Part shown: positions 1 to 6,595 of the stretch, piece after piece
Layout: each line of letters starts with the position of its first letter
Position numbering within the stretch: the stretch's first letter is position 1
Assembly: GCA_022561525.1 (NCBI GenBank)
Contig: JADFRB010000043.1
Coordinates: 1 to 9,208, forward strand
Origin: Nitrospinota bacterium
Lineage (GTDB): Bacteria; Nitrospirota; Nitrospiria; Nitrospirales; UBA8639
Direction of reading: 5' to 3'
Length of the DNA: 9,208 bases
Program-made: the position numbers and the translations under genes
Notes under the pieces: generated by a model
What the model was told of the DNA's origin: nothing
Seen by the model: the letters and a program-made list of their open reading frames with translations, nothing else
Databases searched by the model: none

Positions 1-113
1 CCGAAGGGTCTATCCAGCAAGGCCGCAGCCCTTTTGACGCGCGGAGCGTACTCTCAGTACGTGAGCACGGCAAAAGGGCGAGAACGCCGCTGGCGGCTTT
101 TTTCAACATTCCC
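1..113 (-). repeat. Palindromic dispersed repeat, copy 1, cut by window edge
   Basis: Read on the minus strand, this stretch matches the element at 1742-1866 almost base for base. Shared exact runs include a 16-bp run (38-53 here, 1803-1818 there), CAGCGGCGTTCTCG, CGTGCTCACGTAC and CTGCGGCCTTGCTG. The centre is a small hairpin, GTACT (48-52), loop CTC, AGTAC (56-60). One outer arm is visible as the TTTCAACATTCCC-like end at 101-113. The matching arm expected on the left is absent or lies outside the window. It sits downstream of the response-regulator stop and is oriented opposite to copy 2. Confidence 0.8.
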
Positions 114-271
114 GGTGTGGGACCAAGGAAAACCAGATTCGTGAAGGATAGGGGAGATAAAGATCCACGTGGGTTTCTTCCACACTTCACGTCTCTAACA
201 ACACTACTAGGGTGGGGGGCCTGGGGAGGCCAGGATTTTCAACAGTCTCACTGTCAACCAGAGAGCGGGGG

Positions 272-1726
272 TTAGGAGGATGAAGAAGCTGGGCCTTGAC
301 GTTGAGCGGCGGCGGTAGCTAACGATCGTTTTTTAAGTTTTTCAATGAGCGTGGTGCGATTGATCTGAAGTAACTGTGCGGCTCGGCTTTTGACCCAATT
401 CGTCCGCTCGAGCGCTTCCAGAATCAACCGATTCTCGAATTCTTCAACAACTCGGCCCAGATCGATACCCGCGCCAGGAATAGAGGGAGAAGCTGCGAGC
501 GAAGGAACCACACTGGGTCTCCGAAATTTTTCCGGAAGATCGGAGACCTCAATTTGACCTTTTCGCTTCAAAATGGCAATCCGTTCTATTAAATTCGCAA
601 GCTCCCGAACATTCCCTGGCCATTGATAATCTGACATTAACCTGAAGGCGTCTTCTGAACAACCGGACAAAGAGGCATTGCGCCGTACATTGAGTTGCTC
701 AATGAAGTGATAGACTAACAACGGAATATCCCCGCTCCGCTGCCGAAGCGGAGGCACCACAATCGGAACAACATTGAGACGATAAAAAAGGTCTTCACGA
801 AATCGCTTGGTACTCACGAGTTCTTCCAGGTCCTGATTCGTCGCCGCCACGACTCGGGCATCCGTTTTTAACGTTCGCACGCCACCGACCCGTTCGTAGG
901 TTCGTTCCTGAAGAACACGTAGTATTTTCACCTGAAGCGGCGGACTGAGGTCACCAATTTCGTCTAAAAAAATGGTGCCCCCTTCCGCCAATTCGAACCG
1001 CCCAACTTTTGTCGCTATTGCGCCGGTAAAGGCGCCTTTTTCATGACCAAACAATTCGCTTTCGAGCAACGATTCAGGGATCGCACCACAATTCACCGGA
1101 ACCAATGGCCCTTTCCGCCGAGAACTGTTGTAATGAATCGTTTGCGCAAGCAGTTCTTTCCCGGTTCCGCTTTCTCCGAGAAGCAGAACGGTTCCCTCAG
1201 AATCAGCCACACATTCGATCAGTCGAAAGACTTCTTTCATGACCTCGCTCTGACTCACCAATTTTCCGAAGCCAAATTGGCCTTGCACGGTCCGACGCAA
1301 TTCTACGTTTTCATCTCGCAACCGCTTCATGCGAAGAGCACTGGCAATGGTAGCCAGTAAGATTTCGCCACTAAACGGTTTTTCCAAAAAGTCATGGGCC
1401 CCAGCTTTCATAGCCTCACAGGCCATGGATATAGACCCATATCCCGTCATCACGATAGTCGCTGGTGCAGAAGGCATTGGTGCAATCCGTTTGAGCAGCT
1501 CAATCCCATTCAGCCCGGGCATTTGGACATCGGTCAACACCACATCAAAGGACTGCTGAGATACCAATTCAAGTGCGTCACTTCCCGAACGGGCTTCAAC
1601 GATTTGATGCCCTTCGATCTGAAGTTGCGCGAGCAGAGCCTCTCGCACATCACGTTCGTCTTCCACGATCAGAATATGCGCAGGTGAATTGACCATGTCA
1701 GGTTCCCTTCCTTCCCTGGAAGCCAT
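272..1726 (-). CDS. Sigma-54-dependent response regulator, NtrC family
   Basis: A two-component regulator that, when phosphorylated, uses ATP hydrolysis to open promoters bound by sigma-54 RNA polymerase. The 484-residue protein has the full three-domain layout. The receiver domain spans about 16-130, with acidic pair E22/D23, phosphoacceptor D66 in LTDVQMPG, T94 in VMTGYG and K116 in EKPF. The AAA+ domain spans about 154-390, with Walker A GESGTGKE at 184-191, the sigma-54-contacting GAFTGA loop at 231-236, Walker B FLDEIGDL around D255/E256, and FREDLFYRLNV. The C-terminal Fis-type helix-turn-helix spans about 430-475 (RAAQLLQINRTTLIEKL). The start at 1726 is supported by AAGGAG six bases upstream; the ATG at codon 11 is a weaker alternative. 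No histidine kinase is visible in the window, so the partner and target genes are unknown. Inverted copies of a palindromic repeat lie on both sides. Family call is secure; specific function is not. Confidence 0.96.
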   Translation of the reverse strand: MASREGREPDMVNSPAHILIVEDERDVREALLAQLQIEGHQIVEARSGSDALELVSQQSFDVVLTDVQMPGLNGIELLKRIAPMPSAPATIVMTGYGSISMACEAMKAGAHDFLEKPFSGEILLATIASALRMKRLRDENVELRRTVQGQFGFGKLVSQSEVMKEVFRLIECVADSEGTVLLLGESGTGKELLAQTIHYNSSRRKGPLVPVNCGAIPESLLESELFGHEKGAFTGAIATKVGRFELAEGGTIFLDEIGDLSPPLQVKILRVLQERTYERVGGVRTLKTDARVVAATNQDLEELVSTKRFREDLFYRLNVVPIVVPPLRQRSGDIPLLVYHFIEQLNVRRNASLSGCSEDAFRLMSDYQWPGNVRELANLIERIAILKRKGQIEVSDLPEKFRRPSVVPSLAASPSIPGAGIDLGRVVEEFENRLILEALERTNWVKSRAAQLLQINRTTLIEKLKKRSLATAAAQRQGPASSSS

Positions 1727-1732
1727 CAGTCG

Positions 1733-1738
1733 CTCCTT
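1733..1738 (-). promoter_or_regulatory. Ribosome binding site of the response regulator
   Basis: Reads AAGGAG on the minus strand with a 6-base spacer to the ATG at 1724-1726. It supports the long start over the internal ATG ten codons later. The neighbouring palindrome begins only four bases further upstream, and the TTGCT duplication at 1737-1741 overlaps the edge of this site. Confidence 0.75.
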
Positions 1739-1741
1739 GCT

Positions 1742-1866
1742 TAGGGGATGTTGAAAATGGGCGTCAGCGGCGTTCTCGGCCCTTTGTCGTGCTCACGTAC
1801 AGGAGTACGCTCCGCGCGCCAAAGCGCCTGCGGCCTTGCTGAGCGCACCATTTTCAACATCCCCTA
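1742..1866. mobile_element. MITE-like palindromic element with target-site duplication (copy 2)
   Basis: A 125-bp element bounded by perfect 19-bp inverted repeats: taggggatgttgaaaatgg at 1742-1760 and its complement at 1848-1866. It is flanked on both sides by TTGCT (1737-1741 and 1867-1871), abutting the ends exactly, as expected for a 5-bp target duplication. Inside is a second, imperfect stem and a central hairpin GTAC (1797-1800), AGGA, GTAC (1805-1808). It has no coding capacity, so it would have to be mobilised in trans. It lies in the leader or promoter region of the response regulator, with one end 15 bases from the start codon. The inverted repeats and homology to copy 1 are seen directly; mobility is inferred. 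Confidence 0.8.
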
Positions 1867-1871
1867 TTGCT

Positions 1872-2124
1872 CTTGGCGGTTCATAAGATGAGTCACACGA
1901 TGAAGCGCATGAGAAATTTTTCAATTATTCAATTGTCCCATTCTTAACAGTCCCGGTTGGGCTCACCATCATCACGTTCGCTGAATCTTGTTGCCGTTTG
2001 ATTCACATACTCGCAGTTACACCCTCAAGTATTCGTAAGGATCACCGAACAATATACAGTATAGACGGTTCGCTTGTTCATCATAACCACTATGAGCATT
2101 TCTCTCTTATTCCGGACGACATGC
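1872..2124. other. Non-coding interval upstream of the regulator and the small gene
   Basis: AT-rich intergenic DNA that should hold the original promoter of the response regulator on the minus strand and that of the small plus-strand gene. I see a 14-bp dyad, CAATT (1922-1926), ATTC, AATTG (1931-1935), and AT-rich hexamers around 2053-2065, but no convincing -35/-10 pair and no sigma-54 -24/-12 site. Confidence 0.4.
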
Positions 2125-2130
2125 AAGGAG
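2125..2130 (+). promoter_or_regulatory. Ribosome binding site of the small plus-strand ORF
   Basis: AAGGAG seven bases before the ATG at 2138. This is the main reason for treating the 71-codon frame as a gene, and it favours this frame over the overlapping ORF that starts at 1998. Confidence 0.5.
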
Positions 2131-2137
2131 AGTCTCC

Positions 2138-2353
2138 ATGCCTCCTGAAAAACCATCATTGCCTCTGTTTATTCTGTTTGATAGTAAAACAGGCTATTTG
2201 TACGGCCACTTGATAGCTTCTGGCCCAGATGATCCATTTTTAAATGATATGCTTGAATGGTGGAGCTCCCATTGCTCGGCCATTCCTATTGGGTTGGACT
2301 ACCCTGGACTCACCGGCACATCGCAAGCACAAAATACCCTATCGTCCAATTAG
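2138..2353 (+). CDS. Small hypothetical protein, 71 aa
   Basis: I do not recognise this protein. It is the only plausible gene on the plus strand and lies between the 3' end of lptD and the response regulator, whose 5' end faces away from it. An AAGGAG site seven bases upstream supports the ATG. The product begins MPPEKPSLPLFILFDSKTGY and has mixed, soluble-looking composition with an acidic and aromatic middle (DDPFLNDMLEWWSSH), two cysteine-free ends and no signal peptide or membrane segment. There is no clear terminator. The stop at 2351-2353 is 95 bp from the lptD stop, so transcription would converge with lptD. It could also be a chance frame, since codon third positions do not decide the matter. 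Confidence 0.45.
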   Translation: MPPEKPSLPLFILFDSKTGYLYGHLIASGPDDPFLNDMLEWWSSHCSAIPIGLDYPGLTGTSQAQNTLSSN

Positions 2354-2448
2354 CCTCTCTTATCATTTTTCAGCCAATTTCCGTTTCCACATTCCCACAG
2401 GTACCCGATCGACTTACCCCTCGGTCCCTTATCCATTCTTGTCTGGTA

Positions 2449-4779
2449 TTAATTCAAAGACCAAGGCACCCCCGACTCATTCTCAAGCAAGGGACCCAAA
2501 ATCGATTGGAGAAGGGTCGTGCCACTCCCTTGGGTTGATCCGAGGCCTCGAAGGGTCAAGACAAAATTAAACTGGTTTCGTTCCGGCAGTCCATCTCCTC
2601 CCCCCAAGCGAATGTAATACAACCCTAAGGACCAACACCGGCAAGGATTCTGGTACAATCCCACCACATCCCATTCCGGAGTTTGCCCTTTGGCAAAATC
2701 ATGATACACCTTTGTACCGATGGTCCATCCAAATGGTGTACGAATCGCCCCTCCCATGGTCAGAAATTTAATTTCCGATTGGGGAGCCAAGACCTCGTTA
2801 AACGAGAGCGGATTCCAAATATCTCCTCGCCGTGGCACCGTCCCGGCACGAGTATGTCGATATCCAACCTGTATATACGCTGTTTGACTGGCCTGCAACA
2901 AGAGATCGGTGTTGAATTGACTGAACTCGGACTCTCCCGGATCAAAATACCCGTCGAATGAGACCGAGGCTTTACTCAATAATGGTGGTAATTGATCCGT
3001 TGGCAGGCCCACGATAGCACGTCCCCACACATCTGAAAATATACTGGCTTCGCCCGGTGTCTTGCCCAAGTGATAACTTTGGGCAAAAAAGAGATCTAAT
3101 AAGGTGGTGGACTTGCCTCCCGAACGCTCATCTTTCAAACGGGTGCTCAAGGAATAGGTTACCAAATTTTTCTCGGGCAGATTGTCCACAGCGTCAATTT
3201 GCACTAAATCGGATTGTGTCGTATTGGGCACAAATTCGTAAAAGAGACGAGGTTCGATGGTATGACGAAGCCGACGACCCTGGCCCAGGGAAATACGACG
3301 AGACAGGCTGGTCATCGCCTCAAATCCCAACCAGAACGTGCCTCGATCACGAGTGTCATTCTGAATTGAGGTTCGGCCATGCGAATAGATAACTTCGCGT
3401 AATTTCATCTGCGGACGAAGGCCTACGATATGTCCAAGATGCAGCCCTTGCGTGGAAATACCAGGCATCAAATCAAGGCGGCTGACCTGAAAACCCTGTT
3501 CACGCCAAAAGTGGACAAAATTGGAATTCACGTCCACGATGAAAGTCCCGCTGGCCAAAGCCGGGCTTGTATACCGATGACCAATTTCCGGCAAGCGTTG
3601 AAATGTTCCACGCCCGCCTGAGTTCAAGGGCTGTAAATATTGAGCCTTCAAATAGACACTTCCGCCTGGCAAGCGCTGGGTCACATTAAAAACCGATTCC
3701 TGACTCGGAAGGGCGCGAAATATTCCGGAGCTGGATAGGTCTTGCAACAGCGACCGGTCAGTGGCGTAATTCACCTTTGCTTGAAACCATAAATCCTTGT
3801 TCACCTGTTGGACATGCGCGCCCGTGATTTGCGCCCGGGCTCGATCCACTTCCGTATCATAGAGAGATCTCATCAACCAATTCCCCTTGGAACGACGGTT
3901 GAGAATGTACCGATAGGCCACATCTCCCCCAAAGCCCCGGTCAGAGAGTATCTGAGGTGTCACCAACATATCTTGACTTGGAGACATGGCCCAGAAAAAA
4001 CCCTGTCGATATTGGAACCCTAAGACGTTATCAAACCCGGCCGTTGGAAGGAGAAACCCTGTTTTGCGTGCTCCAGGCATGGGATATCGGAGGACCGGCA
4101 AGGGTAACAGGCGTTGATTCCTGACTTGAAACCATACCTTCCTGGCATAAATACTATCCCCTTGCTCTAAATCCACATCCGCAAACGCAAAACTCCAATC
4201 GGGAATTTGTCCATCAGCAGCATCGCAATTGGTAAACGTGCCATCTTTCACTCGATAATGTGTTTCTGAGAACCGTTGCAATAACCGTCCCCGAATCCAG
4301 GTATTGGTTTCCTTTAGAAAGATTTTTCCATTCGTCATAATACCGGCTTTGGTATAGACATTAATCTCCAACTCCTCGGCCCACACCTCGGTAAGTTGAT
4401 CATTCAGATGCACCTTTCCCTTAGCTGTCAGGGCTCCAGAGAGTTTGTGAATGGTAGCTTCGTCGGCGGTCAATCGAAGAGGGCCTTGGGTGATGACGAC
4501 TGATCCGATGGCCTGAAAGACTTCCGTCACCTGATCAAATTTGACTTGCTCTGCTGTCACCTCTAATGGGGGGCGGGAGGCTGTTTCTGAACGTTCGGCG
4601 ACAGGAAAAGAAGACTGGGCATATACCTGAAAAGGGAAACCTCCCCCTACTATCATACTCAAAAGAAGGAAAATCCTTCCGGGCCAGCAGTAAGGACCGG
4701 AGCGAAAATAACTTGGACCATCTCGCATCCAATCTTCGGGCCATCTTTGAACGGGCCTCAATCGAAAAACCCTCAACAT
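2449..4779 (-). CDS. lptD: LPS-assembly outer-membrane protein LptD
   Basis: LptD forms the outer-membrane beta-barrel that, with lipoprotein LptE, inserts lipopolysaccharide into the outer leaflet. From the ATG at 4779 the protein has 776 residues, near family length. It carries a signal peptide (hydrophobic RIFLLLSMIVGGG at about 35-47, likely cleavage after VYA at 54), an LptA-like OstA jellyroll at about 70-200 (LEVTAEQVKFDQ, LTADEATIH), the FTNC...DWSFAFADVD junction, and then a long barrel rich in alternating aromatic strands. The mature part has only three cysteines: C185, C713 and C715 (CRC near the C-terminus). The start is uncertain. A TTG at 4854 extends the frame but has no good ribosome site and a long n-region. 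An ATG at 4728 would give a more typical 37-residue signal peptide. The terminator at 4881-4904 suggests its own promoter. Neither LptE nor other lpt genes are in view. Confidence 0.93.
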   Translation of the reverse strand: MLRVFRLRPVQRWPEDWMRDGPSYFRSGPYCWPGRIFLLLSMIVGGGFPFQVYAQSSFPVAERSETASRPPLEVTAEQVKFDQVTEVFQAIGSVVITQGPLRLTADEATIHKLSGALTAKGKVHLNDQLTEVWAEELEINVYTKAGIMTNGKIFLKETNTWIRGRLLQRFSETHYRVKDGTFTNCDAADGQIPDWSFAFADVDLEQGDSIYARKVWFQVRNQRLLPLPVLRYPMPGARKTGFLLPTAGFDNVLGFQYRQGFFWAMSPSQDMLVTPQILSDRGFGGDVAYRYILNRRSKGNWLMRSLYDTEVDRARAQITGAHVQQVNKDLWFQAKVNYATDRSLLQDLSSSGIFRALPSQESVFNVTQRLPGGSVYLKAQYLQPLNSGGRGTFQRLPEIGHRYTSPALASGTFIVDVNSNFVHFWREQGFQVSRLDLMPGISTQGLHLGHIVGLRPQMKLREVIYSHGRTSIQNDTRDRGTFWLGFEAMTSLSRRISLGQGRRLRHTIEPRLFYEFVPNTTQSDLVQIDAVDNLPEKNLVTYSLSTRLKDERSGGKSTTLLDLFFAQSYHLGKTPGEASIFSDVWGRAIVGLPTDQLPPLLSKASVSFDGYFDPGESEFSQFNTDLLLQASQTAYIQVGYRHTRAGTVPRRGDIWNPLSFNEVLAPQSEIKFLTMGGAIRTPFGWTIGTKVYHDFAKGQTPEWDVVGLYQNPCRCWSLGLYYIRLGGGDGLPERNQFNFVLTLRGLGSTQGSGTTLLQSILGPLLENESGVPWSLN

Positions 4780-4880
4780 AGCTGTGTTATGCCTCGGGTT
4801 TTTCTCAATCGTTCCGTCCAAATCTGACCCAAATCTTGGCGCGATATTGTCCAAGTTATTTTCGCTCAGGTCCTAAGGTG

Positions 4881-4904
4881 AAAAAAAACAAAGAGGTTTC
4901 CTCT
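4881..4904 (-). terminator. Rho-independent terminator after folC
   Basis: On the minus strand AGAGG (4904-4900), loop AAA, CCTCT (4896-4892) is followed by TTG and eight consecutive T. The stem is only 5 bp but the T-run is strong. It begins five bases past the folC stop and ends before lptD, so it would separate folC from lptD transcription. Confidence 0.72.
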
Positions 4905-4909
4905 GTTGA

Positions 4910-6211
4910 TTATCCAACAATAGGAGCATAGATTGATCCAGCCAACACACTCTTGATGGCTCCAACAAGAAACAACGATCCCGTCACGCAAATCAGATCA
5001 CGCGAGCCGGCGAGTCGAGTCGCCAAAGCGAGAGCATCAGACGGGATGGGAACACCATGAACCGTTGGAGCACCGGTCGGGAGTTGGTCTTGTAACTCTT
5101 GAACCGTCGCTGATCGTGAGTGATCAATCTGCGTACAAATTATGACATCGGCTAACGGAAGGAGTTCGGCCAGAAAGGCTTCGATATTTTTGTCACGCAT
5201 CTGGGCAACAATAAGAATCAACTTCCGATCCGGTACAGCATGAATCATAATCCGCAAGTGGTGAGCCAAACACGTTGCCGCAGCAGGATTATGCGCTCCA
5301 TCGCAGACCATGAGCGGATGGCTCATGAGGGTCTCCAATCGGCCTTCCCAAGAAACAGAACTCAACCCCTGAACAATAGCCTCCTTTGAAATCGCTCGAC
5401 GAGGCATCACGCTTTGCTCAAGAAGAGCCAATGCACATGCCGCATTCACACGTTGGTGAGCACCATTCAAGGCGCAGGGAAGGTCTGAAAAATTGTGAGT
5501 GGGCCCTCGGTAATCAAACATGCCGTCCTCGTGAACATCGATGGTGAATTCCGATCCATATTGACAGAGAGGAGCACCACACTTATTGGCTCCTTGCCGA
5601 ATCACGGTATGGGCTTCTGCTGGCATTGGCCCTATCACCACAGGAACACCAGGCTTGATGATTCCAGCTTTTTCAAAGGCGATTAACTCAAGGGTATGGC
5701 CTAAATAGTACTCATGATCCAACGAGACATTGGTCACCAACACACCACTGGGATGGCACACATTGGTAGCATCAAATCGCCCCCCCATCCCCACCTCAAT
5801 GACCGCCACCTCCACCTTCTCTTCGGCAAAGTATTGGAAGGCCATGGCCGTCGCGGTTTCAAAAAAAGTTGGAGAGCCGGCCACGTCAGAACACTTCCGA
5901 AAGCGTTCGACAAGGTCCACAACTCGAGACTCTGGAATCCGTTCACCTTGGACTTGAATGCGTTCCCGAAAATCGATCAAATGCGGAGAGGTATAGAGCC
6001 CCACCCGAACATTCCCAGCCTTGAGAATGGCGGCGGTCATGGCCGCAGCGGACCCCTTTCCATTCGTCCCGCCTATATGCAAAGCCGTGAATTGCCGCTC
6101 GGGATGCTGGCATTGAGCCAACAATATTCGAATCGTATCCAGACCAAGCTTGATGCCATGTTTCTGAAGCCCGTAGAGATAGGTGAGGCACGCTTCGTAC
6201 GACCCTGACAT
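4910..6211 (-). CDS. folC: Folylpolyglutamate synthase / dihydrofolate synthase
   Basis: A Mur-ligase-family enzyme of the cytoplasm that adds glutamate to dihydropteroate and/or extends the glutamate tail of reduced folates using ATP. The 433-residue length is usual. Visible motifs are the P-loop IGGTNGKGS (about 46-54), YTSPHLIDFRERI (73-85), EVGMGGRFDATN (139-150), SLDHEYYLGHTLELIAFEKAGIIKPG (163-188) and DGAHNPAA in the C-terminal domain. Together these make the family secure; whether both activities are present cannot be read from sequence. The ATG at 6211 has AAAAGG six bases upstream, and the N-terminus YEACLTYLYGLQKHGIKLGL is typical. accD lies upstream on the same strand, as in E. 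coli, but 384 bp of repeats intervene, and a palindrome ends 18 bases before the start codon. A terminator follows directly. Confidence 0.95.
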   Translation of the reverse strand: MSGSYEACLTYLYGLQKHGIKLGLDTIRILLAQCQHPERQFTALHIGGTNGKGSAAAMTAAILKAGNVRVGLYTSPHLIDFRERIQVQGERIPESRVVDLVERFRKCSDVAGSPTFFETATAMAFQYFAEEKVEVAVIEVGMGGRFDATNVCHPSGVLVTNVSLDHEYYLGHTLELIAFEKAGIIKPGVPVVIGPMPAEAHTVIRQGANKCGAPLCQYGSEFTIDVHEDGMFDYRGPTHNFSDLPCALNGAHQRVNAACALALLEQSVMPRRAISKEAIVQGLSSVSWEGRLETLMSHPLMVCDGAHNPAAATCLAHHLRIMIHAVPDRKLILIVAQMRDKNIEAFLAELLPLADVIICTQIDHSRSATVQELQDQLPTGAPTVHGVPIPSDALALATRLAGSRDLICVTGSLFLVGAIKSVLAGSIYAPIVG

Positions 6212-6229
6212 GTTTGGCCTTTTGGCTTT

Positions 6230-6371
6230 AGGGCACCTCTACAAACCGTCCTTTTCCGTGATGGCGGCGTCAGCCGCGTGCTCAAATCCTCATGTATTCG
6301 CCCATACACTCCGGTTTTCCGCGCGCGGCTTCCTTGCCCTCACCAAAATGCCTGGTTTGTAGAGGTGCCCT
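6230..6371. repeat. Palindromic repeat, variant with different arms (copy 3)
   Basis: Perfect 18-bp terminal inverted repeats, agggcacctctacaaacc at 6230-6247 and its complement at 6354-6371, enclose an inner 7-bp stem AGCCGCG/CGCGGCT (6272-6278 with 6324-6330) and a central hairpin TGTAT (6293-6297), TCGCCC, ATACA (6304-6308). The architecture and short words (GTGCTCA, CTCCG, GCGCGC) resemble the 1742-1866 element, but the arm sequence differs completely. No target duplication is visible. It ends 18 bases before the folC start codon. Confidence 0.78.
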
Positions 6372-6390
6372 GTAGTAACCAGCCCCAGAT

Positions 6391-6417
6391 GACGACCGCT
6401 AATCTCGGACAGGCTCC
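6391..6417 (+). repeat. Half-element ending in the GGACAGGCTCC inverted-repeat tip, unit 1
   Basis: Contains gctaatctcggacaggctcc (6398-6417), an exact 20-bp inverted match to 7727-7746, the left tip of the 161-bp element in the next gap. It is repeated in direct orientation, with four mismatches over 27 bp, at 6551-6577, exactly 160 bp away. No partner end of its own is seen. Confidence 0.75.
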
Positions 6418-6436
6418 TGCAACCTTGAGGTCCCCT

Positions 6437-6545
6437 CCTTTTGTCATTTCGACCTTTGAGAGAAATCTCCCCGTTCCTGCCACACCTGCCAAGGCATTCC
6501 AACCCTAACAGAGAGATTTCTCCCAAGGGTCGAAATGACAGAAGG
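6437..6545. repeat. REP-like inverted repeat with GTCATTTCGACC arms
   Basis: Two 33-bp arms (6437-6469 and 6513-6545) are inverted copies matching at 30 of 33 positions and carrying TGTCATTTCGACC and GAGAAATCTC. They enclose a 43-bp spacer. Repeats with TCATTTCGACC...GAGAAATCT words are, to my knowledge, common in many unrelated bacterial genomes. In accD mRNA it would fold into a long hairpin 51 bases after the stop. Confidence 0.85.
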
Positions 6546-6550
6546 GATCT

Positions 6551-6577
6551 GACGATCGCTATTTTCGGACAGGCTCT
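6551..6577 (+). repeat. Half-element, diverged unit 2
   Basis: Direct, diverged copy of 6391-6417 (23 of 27 positions), ending CGGACAGGCTCT. Together the two units bracket the REP-like repeat, which suggests an insertion into an older element or a duplication of the end. Confidence 0.65.
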
Positions 6578-6595
6578 TCTTCAACTTGCGGAAAA

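Larger units (their letters stand above)
6212..6595. other. Repeat-packed folC-accD interval
   Basis: A 384-bp gap without a credible gene. From left to right it holds the folC ribosome site, a 142-bp palindrome (6230-6371), a 27-bp half-element (6391-6417), a REP-like inverted repeat (6437-6545) and a second half-element (6551-6577), ending 18 bp from the accD stop. Small ORFs here follow the palindromes and are not credible. Confidence 0.8.

Noticed and set aside
218..231. GGCCT-GGGG-AGGCC hairpin after the regulator stop, considered as a terminator
   Set aside because: No T-run follows on the minus strand and the stem is only 5 bp.
1922..1935. CAATT-ATTC-AATTG dyad, considered as an operator
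   Set aside because: Short and AT-rich; such dyads arise by chance and no second copy was found.
1998..2213. 71-codon plus-strand frame overlapping the small gene
   Set aside because: No ribosome site before its ATG, His- and Cys-rich unlikely composition, and the overlapping frame at 2138 has the better start.
5714..6208. 164-codon plus-strand frame opposite folC
   Set aside because: It lies wholly antisense to a secure folC and has no domain or ribosome site I can support.
6391..6577. Direct repeats considered as a CRISPR array
   Set aside because: Only two diverged units, spaced 160 bp, with a palindrome between; no spacer pattern and no cas genes.
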